Source: Limisoma sp963590405 (GTDB taxonomy: Bacteria; Bacteroidota; Bacteroidia; Bacteroidales; Muribaculaceae). From it: 11,783 nt of DNA. Position 1 is the first letter of the stretch. Each line of letters begins with the position of its first letter. Of this stretch, positions 7,555 to 11,783 are shown one piece after another. The notes beneath the pieces are model-generated. The model did not search any database and had not been told where the DNA came from. It saw only the letters and a list, made by a program, of their open reading frames with translations. The stretch spans positions 1-11,783 of the forward strand of contig CAVAPE010000072.1 of assembly GCA_963590405.1 (NCBI GenBank), given 5' to 3'. Both the position numbers and the translations under genes were made by a program.

Positions 7555-7592
7555 TTTTGTTGACGTAAAGTTAGGAGTTTTCGTCAACAAAA
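7555..7592. repeat. 11-bp perfect inverted repeat before the ATPase-DUF4435 gene
   Basis: The arms TTTTGTTGACG (7555-7565) and CGTCAACAAAA (7582-7592) are perfect reverse complements separated by 16 bases. The start codon of the ATPase-DUF4435 gene is 10 bases away. No T run follows on the - strand, so it does not look like a terminator for birA. One arm lies between the candidate -33 and -7 boxes and the other near the predicted transcription start, the layout of an operator; a leader hairpin is the alternative. Confidence 0.8.
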
Positions 7593-7596
7593 GCAA
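7566..7596 (-). promoter_or_regulatory. Candidate promoter of the ATPase-DUF4435 gene
   Basis: On the - strand TAACTTTA (7573 to 7566) matches TAnnTTTG at 5 of 6 fixed positions. A TTG (7596-7594) lies 20 bases upstream, a normal Bacteroidetes -33/-7 spacing. The start of transcription would fall within or just after the distal arm of the palindrome, giving a leader of roughly 15-20 bases. Read-through from birA remains possible. Confidence 0.45.
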
Positions 7597-7619
7597 TAGA
7601 TTTCGCGCTTAATCGCGGC

Positions 7620-8399
7620 TTATTTTTCCGAAAATCTGGAAGGGACAACGAACTCCACCTCCTTGAAGGCATAGCGTGGCTGGCGACCGTCGGCAAGGCG
7701 GAGCGTGAGGATGCCGTCGGGGGCGACATCGGCTATTTCTGCCTCAAATATTTCGCCTGCCTTGAGACCGTCGGCTTCGCGCGCCTCAACGTTGCGGTAG
7801 GTGTGCATACCTTTGCTGCGATAGAGACGGCTGAGAAACTCTTGATGGAGCGCATCGGCATTGTCGGGCAGGGTGTCGGCAAGGCGCAGGAGTTCTTCGG
7901 AGAGGAAATGCAGCACATCGTCGAGCGGAGTGTCGTGCCCGATAATCTGCCGCAACGACACAGGATTGGGAGCATTAGACACAAACTCCTCCTGGTTTAC
8001 GTTCAGCCCGATGCCAGCGATTGTGTGCACGATTGCGCCACCAGAAAGCGAATGCTCCACGAGGATGCCGCATATTTTCTTGTCGTGCCAATAGATGTCG
8101 TTAGGCCACTTCACGCTCACGCCCTCATCCACATAGCGGTCGAGGGTATGAACCACAGCCAGCGCGACGGCTTCCGAGAGCCAGAACTGGCAACTCGGCT
8201 TCACTGCCGCAGGGCGCAGTAGCATCGTCATAGTGATGTTGCGGAAGTCGGCACTCTCCCACGAGTTGCCGCGCTGTCCGCGACCTGCCGTCTGGCAGTC
8301 GGCATAGACAACAGTGCCGTGCGCCATACCAGCGGCGTGCTCAGCCACATAGGTGTTGGTTGAGCGTATCGACTCCAGATGCACATAGGTCGGCTTCAT
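7620..8399 (-). CDS. birA: Biotin--[acetyl-CoA-carboxylase] ligase
   Basis: BirA activates biotin with ATP to biotinyl-AMP and attaches it to a lysine of biotin-dependent carboxylases in the cytoplasm. The 259-residue protein has the family motifs: GRGQRGNSW (39-47, biotinyl-AMP loop), KWPND (97-101), GILVE (111-115) and GIGLNVNQ (129-136). A small C-terminal SH3-like domain follows (about 205-255, IADVAPDGILTLRLADG). It lacks the N-terminal DNA-binding helix-turn-helix of E. coli BirA, so it is a ligase only and not a repressor, as is common in Bacteroidetes. The start at 8399 is 2 bp after the intact topA reading frame ends, so the gene depends on the topA transcript and may be translationally coupled to it. 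Because topA is frameshifted here, ribosomes reading topA stop about 325 bases before the birA start, which may lower birA translation. Confidence 0.95.
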   Translation of the reverse strand: MKPTYVHLESIRSTNTYVAEHAAGMAHGTVVYADCQTAGRGQRGNSWESADFRNITMTMLLRPAAVKPSCQFWLSEAVALAVVHTLDRYVDEGVSVKWPNDIYWHDKKICGILVEHSLSGGAIVHTIAGIGLNVNQEEFVSNAPNPVSLRQIIGHDTPLDDVLHFLSEELLRLADTLPDNADALHQEFLSRLYRSKGMHTYRNVEAREADGLKAGEIFEAEIADVAPDGILTLRLADGRQPRYAFKEVEFVVPSRFSEK

Positions 8400-8401
8400 C
8401 G

Positions 8402-8905
8402 CTACTGTTTCTTAGTGGTGCGACGGGCGGTGCGGCGAGGCTTCTTAGGCGTGTTGGCTGCCTCTTCGATGATTGCCTTGCATTCGTCGACGGTCAGCGC
8501 CGCAGCGTCCTTGTCCTTAGGTATCTTATAGTTTTTCTTCTTGTAGGCAATGTAAACGCCATAAGGGCCATTGAGAATTTCGAGTTCGGGCTCTTCAGCG
8601 AAAGTCTTCACCACGCGCTTCTTGTCGGCTTCAGCCTTTTTCTTGATGAGTTCGATGGCCTCGTCGAGCGTGATGGCCTGCGGTGTCATAGTCTTTGGAA
8701 TAGACACGAACATCTTGCCGTGCTTCACATACGGGCCAAAACGACCGATGGCAGCAGTGACGGTTTCGCCTTCATATTCGCCGACGGTGCGCGGCAACTC
8801 AAAGAGTTTAAGTGCCTCTTCGAGAGTGATGTCGGCAACCGACTGTCCTTTGAGCAGCGATGCAAACTGAGGCTTGTCTTCGCTGTCGGTGGAGCCGAGT
8901 TGCAC
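8402..8905 (-). pseudogene. topA: Detached 3' part of topA (C-terminal Topo_C repeats), out of frame
   Basis: This 167-codon open frame continues the TopA protein in the shifted frame. It contains the C-terminal repeats found in bacterial TopA: VTAAIGRFGPYVKHGKMFV with IPK and ITLDEAIELIKK, then a second unit YGVYIAYKKKNYKIPK with LTVDECKAIIEE, and a basic tail KKPRRTARRTTKKQ. The first repeat begins before the break (KIGRFGPLVQ at the end of the main frame). The reading frame is clean to the stop at 8402, with no other damage, so the frameshift is recent or an artefact. It has no start signal of its own that I would trust; without frame restoration it is probably not expressed. Confidence 0.85.
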
Positions 8906-10749
8906 AGTTGCACGAGCGGACCGAAACGACCGATTTTCACCGACACCTCTTTGCCCGTCTTCGGGTCTGTGCCGAGGATGCGTTCGCCCACCTTGTGGTC
9001 AAGGCGAAGATGCGATATTTTGTCAACTTCCGGGTGGAACACCTTATAGAACGAAGCGATTTCGTCGTTCCATTTGGTCTGACCCTCAGCGATATGGTCA
9101 AACCTCTCCTCAACGTCGGCTGTGAAGTTGTAGTCCATGATGTCGGGGAAGTAGTCCATAAGGAAATCGTTGACAACCACGCCCACATCAGTAGGGATGA
9201 GTTTGTTTTTCTCGCTGCCCACCGATTCCGTCTTTTTCGACTCTGCTACTGCGCCATCCTTGAGCGTGAGTACGCAGAAATCGTGCTTCGAGCCTTCCTT
9301 CTCGCCCTTCTCCACGTAGTCGCGGTTTTGGATGGTCGAGATGGTGGTTGCGTAGGTCGACGGGCGACCGATGCCGAGTTCTTCGAGTTTCTTCACAAGC
9401 GATGCTTCCGAGTAGCGAGCGGGCTGCTGGGTGAAACGTTGTGTGGCATCTGCACGTTCAAGGGTGAGCGTCTCGCCGGCTTCCATCTTCGGCAGACGGC
9501 CGTCGTCGGCTGTTGCCTCCTCTTCGTCGTCATTCGATTCCATATATACGTGGAGGAAACCGTCGAATTTTACTACCTCACCAGTAGCCACAAATTTCTC
9601 CTTGCGTCCGGAGATGCTCACCTCAACCGTGGTCTTCTCAATCACGGCATCAGCCATCTGCGTGGCGATAGTGCGCTTCCAGATAAGGTCGTAGAGACGC
9701 TTCTCCTGCGCAGTGCCAGAGATTTCGTGGTTGGAGATGTAGGTTGGGCGGATTGCCTCGTGGGCTTCCTGCGCACCCTTGCTTGTGGTGTGGTAGTTGC
9801 GCAGTTTATAATAGTTTTCGCCGAGCGAAGAATTGATTTCTGACTTGATTGTGCCGAGGGCAAGCGACGACAGGTTTACGCTGTCGGTACGCATGTAGGT
9901 GATATATCCTGCCTCGTAGAGTTTCTGCGCCACCATCATGGTTAACGACACTGGGAAGCCGAGTTTGCGTGAGGCTTCCTGCTGGAGGGTTGAGGTGGTG
10001 AACGGCGCTGCCGGCGATTTCTTTACAGGCTTTACAGAGAGGTCGCTGATGCTGAATGTGGCATCTTTGCACGATTCGAGGAATGCCGTTGCCGCAGCCT
10101 TGTCGGGCAGACGTTTGCTCAATTCGGCACGGATGGGCTGCTGGGAGCCTGCGGTGTGGAGCAGAGCCACCACACGATAGTATTCTTCTGCCTTGAAATT
10201 CTTGATTTCCTTTTCGCGCTCCACGATGAGGCGCACTGCCACGCTCTGCACGCGTCCTGCCGACAGAGCCGGCTTGATTTTCTTCCAGAGCACTGGCGAC
10301 AACTCAAAACCTACGATGCGGTCGAGCACGCGGCGTGCCTGCTGGGCGTTTACGCGGTCGAGGTCGATGCCGCGCGGAGTTTCGATGGCGTGGAGGATTG
10401 CGTCCTTGGTGATTTCGTGAAAGACTATACGCTTTGTTTTTTCTGGCGTCAGCCCAAGCACTTCGTAGAGGTGCCAGGCGATGGCCTCTCCCTCGCGGTC
10501 CTCATCGGAAGCGAGCCATACCATGTCGGCTTTCTTGGCTTCGCTCTTGAGTTGCTTCACCAGTTCTTTCTTGTCGGCGGGTATCTCGTAGATGGGCTTG
10601 TAGTTGTCCTCAACGTCGATGCTGAAGTCTTTCTTTTTCAAGTCGCGGATGTGACCGTAACTCGACATAACCTTATAATCTTTTCCCAAGAACTTTTCAA
10701 TTGTCTTGGCCTTTGCTGGAGACTCGACAATTACTAAATTTTTCGGCAT
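8725..10749 (-). CDS. topA: DNA topoisomerase I, frameshifted (main reading frame)
   Basis: TopA relaxes negative supercoils by transient single-strand cleavage. The start is ATG 10749 (MPKNLVIVESPAKAKTIEKF); a longer frame to 10809 is rejected because the promoter lies inside it. The catalytic core is complete: TOPRIM acidic residues E9 and D82-E83-D84-R85-E86, SAGRVQS (163-169), and active-site Tyr285 in ITYMRTDS. After residue 612 an 8-bp tandem duplication (8898-8913) shifts the frame, so translation adds ~59 aberrant residues and stops at 8725, giving 674 residues. Without one copy the frame continues to 8402 for 779 residues (2340 coding bases), a typical Bacteroidetes TopA length. The lost part holds the Topo_C repeats that bind DNA. 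TopA is normally essential, so this is either a sequence error, a recent mutation tolerated because the core is intact, or a reversible slippage. The promoter at 10780-10809 is strong by consensus. birA follows in the same operon. Confidence 0.93.
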   Translation of the reverse strand: MPKNLVIVESPAKAKTIEKFLGKDYKVMSSYGHIRDLKKKDFSIDVEDNYKPIYEIPADKKELVKQLKSEAKKADMVWLASDEDREGEAIAWHLYEVLGLTPEKTKRIVFHEITKDAILHAIETPRGIDLDRVNAQQARRVLDRIVGFELSPVLWKKIKPALSAGRVQSVAVRLIVEREKEIKNFKAEEYYRVVALLHTAGSQQPIRAELSKRLPDKAAATAFLESCKDATFSISDLSVKPVKKSPAAPFTTSTLQQEASRKLGFPVSLTMMVAQKLYEAGYITYMRTDSVNLSSLALGTIKSEINSSLGENYYKLRNYHTTSKGAQEAHEAIRPTYISNHEISGTAQEKRLYDLIWKRTIATQMADAVIEKTTVEVSISGRKEKFVATGEVVKFDGFLHVYMESNDDEEEATADDGRLPKMEAGETLTLERADATQRFTQQPARYSEASLVKKLEELGIGRPSTYATTISTIQNRDYVEKGEKEGSKHDFCVLTLKDGAVAESKKTESVGSEKNKLIPTDVGVVVNDFLMDYFPDIMDYNFTADVEERFDHIAEGQTKWNDEIASFYKVFHPEVDKISHLRLDHKVGERILGTDPKTGKEVSVKIGRFGPLVQLCNSAPPTAKTSLSLHRCSKDSRLPTSLSKRHLNSLSCRAPSANMKAKPSLLPSVVLARM
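8898..8913. repeat. 8-bp perfect tandem duplication inside topA
   Basis: AGTTGCAC occurs twice without a gap (8898-8905 and 8906-8913); on the coding strand it reads GTGCAACT twice. Deleting either copy gives the codons ctc gtg caa ctc ggc tcc (L V Q L G S) and joins the two topA frames exactly, with no residue lost or gained. A tandem copy of this kind can arise or be lost by replication slippage. Confidence 0.95.
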
Positions 10750-10779
10750 ATCAATTAATCCTCTCTTGTTTTTGCGCCG

Positions 10780-10809
10780 CAAAATTAGATAAAAAAAACT
10801 ATTCGGCAA
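10780..10809 (-). promoter_or_regulatory. topA-birA promoter
   Basis: On the - strand the -7 box TAATTTTG (10787 to 10780) is an exact match to the Bacteroidetes consensus TAnnTTTG, and TTG (10809-10807) lies 19 bases upstream as the -33 element. Transcription would start about 25 bases before the topA ATG at 10749. The spacing and match are the best of the candidates in this window. Confidence 0.7.
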
Positions 10810-10823
10810 CGGATTTTACACCT

Positions 10824-10878
10824 AAATAATATAAAACGGACCTTAATCGGCGGCAAAAGCCAGTGATTAAAGTCCGTT
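10824..10878 (-). terminator. Rho-independent terminator of the DUF3298 lipoprotein gene
   Basis: Arms AACGGAC (10835-10841) and GTCCGTT (10872-10878) pair, followed by one mismatch and a second block TTAATC (10843-10848) with GATTAA (10865-10870), closing on a GGC/GCC tip. Read on the - strand the stem is followed by a U-rich run (TTTATATTATTT). It lies just after the stop of the lipoprotein gene at 10901 and before the topA promoter, separating the two transcription units. Confidence 0.75.
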
Positions 10879-10900
10879 GTTACAAATATTTAATAAAATC

Positions 10901-11731
10901 CTACTGCTCCTCGGGGAAAAGTTTCTTGCCGTAGTCGGTCATATAGTCGCGCACCTCGTGGATTGGCAACGAAGCCGTAACTGTGCCGGCTGCATAGCAT
11001 GCAACTTCGTAGGGGTTGTAGACGAAGTTGATTAGCGCTCCGTCGACATAGAAATTGTCGACTGTCGGGATTTTGTCCACCAGCAGTCCGCCGGCATAGT
11101 CGGGATTTTGCTGCACTTCGCGCATAATGGCAGCCTTCAGACCGTTGACGTCGGCAAACACGCGCCCCACGGTGAGTACCTGTTCCTTGTCGATGTCATA
11201 GTTGAGGTAGGTTGTGGTGTAGTAGCCGTGCGCACCGCCGAGATACGACGACATGGAGATGCTATAAGTAATCAGATGAGTGCCTATGTAACTTGGCGTT
11301 GCCGACAGGTTATAGGTGTATTGCTGCACCGTTTCGCTCTCCGCTGGGATAGCCTTCACCGTCTTCTGCTTCACGCCTTTCATATCCTCGAAGCCGAGGG
11401 GCGACGACGTGAGGTTTGACAGCGACGAGTCGAGACTTGCCGCGCGGTAAGAGCCGAATGCCATCGAGAGCAGCGAGTCCTGCAACTCTTTGGGGGCGTT
11501 GCCGCTGAGCGAGTCGGGCCAGCAGATGTTGGCGCTGATGTGAGTATAGATTTTCCCGTTGCCGGCAAGGTCCTTCAGACTGTCGGGGAACTGGAGTTCG
11601 CATTTCCGGTCCACTTCCACTGTGTGAAACTGGCAGATGCCAGTCTTGTCGACCTCTTCAGCCGAGTTGTCCTTCTTGCCGCAACCTGCCATTGCAAGTG
11701 CTACGGCTGCCATGATGATTAGTTTCTTCAT
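10901..11731 (-). CDS. DUF3298/RsiV-like domain lipoprotein
   Basis: The 276-residue product begins with a lipoprotein signal (MKKLIIMAAVALAMAGC, lipobox M14-A15-G16-C17) and a short polar linker. The remainder fits the DUF4163/DUF3298 pair found in RsiV-like anti-sigma factors and PdaC-type proteins: the GKIYTHISANICWP segment (~59-72), the marked Y-L-G-G-A-H-G block (163-169) followed by NYDIDKEQVLTVGRVF (177-192), and the C-terminal FVYNPYEVACYAAG...SLPIHEV (236-260). RsiV binds lysozyme through this domain, but here there is no transmembrane anti-sigma part or neighbouring sigma factor, so only a periplasmic or surface binding role can be suggested. The gene is transcribed alone, with a -7 box at 11781-11774 and a terminator at 10824-10878. 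Confidence 0.88.
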   Translation of the reverse strand: MKKLIIMAAVALAMAGCGKKDNSAEEVDKTGICQFHTVEVDRKCELQFPDSLKDLAGNGKIYTHISANICWPDSLSGNAPKELQDSLLSMAFGSYRAASLDSSLSNLTSSPLGFEDMKGVKQKTVKAIPAESETVQQYTYNLSATPSYIGTHLITYSISMSSYLGGAHGYYTTTYLNYDIDKEQVLTVGRVFADVNGLKAAIMREVQQNPDYAGGLLVDKIPTVDNFYVDGALINFVYNPYEVACYAAGTVTASLPIHEVRDYMTDYGKKLFPEEQ

Positions 11732-11773
11732 TTCTTCAAGATTTGTTTTTAATGTTAGACTGAATAATCATAG

Positions 11774-11781
11774 CAAAGTTA
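11774..11781 (-). promoter_or_regulatory. -7 promoter box of the DUF3298 lipoprotein gene
   Basis: On the - strand TAACTTTG (11781 to 11774) exactly fits the Bacteroidetes -7 consensus TAnnTTTG. It lies about 43-50 bases before the ATG at 11731, giving a leader of roughly 35-40 bases. The -33 element would fall beyond the edge of the window and cannot be checked. Confidence 0.55.
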
Positions 11782-11783
11782 AA

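Noticed and set aside
7555..7592. Palindrome read as the terminator of birA
   Set aside because: On the - strand the stem is AT-rich and followed by TCTGAATACG rather than a T run, and the loop is 16 bases long.
8898..8913. Programmed ribosomal frameshifting as explanation of the topA break
   Set aside because: There is no slippery heptamer or following stem that I can see, and the exact 8-bp duplication explains the shift fully.
8860..9843. 327-codon + strand frame opposite topA
   Set aside because: It is antisense to a well-conserved topoisomerase sequence and shows no domain, signal peptide or promoter of its own.
10750..10809. 20-residue N-terminal extension of TopA
   Set aside because: TopA proteins begin at MPKNLVIVESPAKA; the extension contains the -33/-7 promoter boxes.

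Overview
The window looks like a chromosomal segment from a Bacteroidales bacterium; a gut Muribaculaceae/Prevotella-like lineage is a guess. The reasons are a TonB-receptor/DUF4876/outer-membrane-barrel gene set, a C-terminal tail resembling type IX secretion sorting domains, absence of Shine-Dalgarno sequences, and promoters of the Bacteroidetes TAnnTTTG (-7) type. No rRNA, tRNA, insertion sequence, integrase or CRISPR array was seen.

Left part, + strand (1-4928): a tight operon for cell-envelope proteins. It holds the 3' end of an outer-membrane receptor barrel, a DUF4876 lipoprotein, a DUF6850-like outer-membrane barrel protein (start and stop overlap as TAATG), and a secreted beta-propeller-like protein with a T9SS-like tail. 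It ends at a strong, probably bidirectional terminator (4948-4985). These four products probably form one surface or uptake machine with an unknown ligand.

Middle, - strand (5010-7544): two small exported proteins that are paralogs of each other (one lipoprotein, one with a type I signal peptide), then a 523-residue single-chain AAA/ABC-type ATPase fused to a DUF4435 (TOPRIM-like) domain. The ATPase-DUF4435 pairing is that of AriA-AriB in the PARIS anti-phage system, so this gene is a candidate compact, merged PARIS-like defence gene. Its Walker B aspartate is followed by serine instead of the usual catalytic glutamate. An 11-bp perfect inverted repeat lies just before its start and straddles a candidate promoter.

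Right part, - strand (7620-11731): housekeeping genes. topA (DNA topoisomerase I) and birA (biotin-protein ligase) form a two-gene operon 2 bp apart. topA carries an exact 8-bp tandem duplication (8898-8913) that throws it out of frame; removing one copy restores a 779-residue protein. As it stands, the catalytic core is intact but the C-terminal repeat region is lost. Upstream of topA is a DUF3298 (RsiV-like) lipoprotein gene with its own promoter and terminator.

The most notable points are the topA duplication, the merged ATPase-DUF4435 gene with its unusual Walker B and palindromic promoter, and the paralogous pair of small exported proteins.
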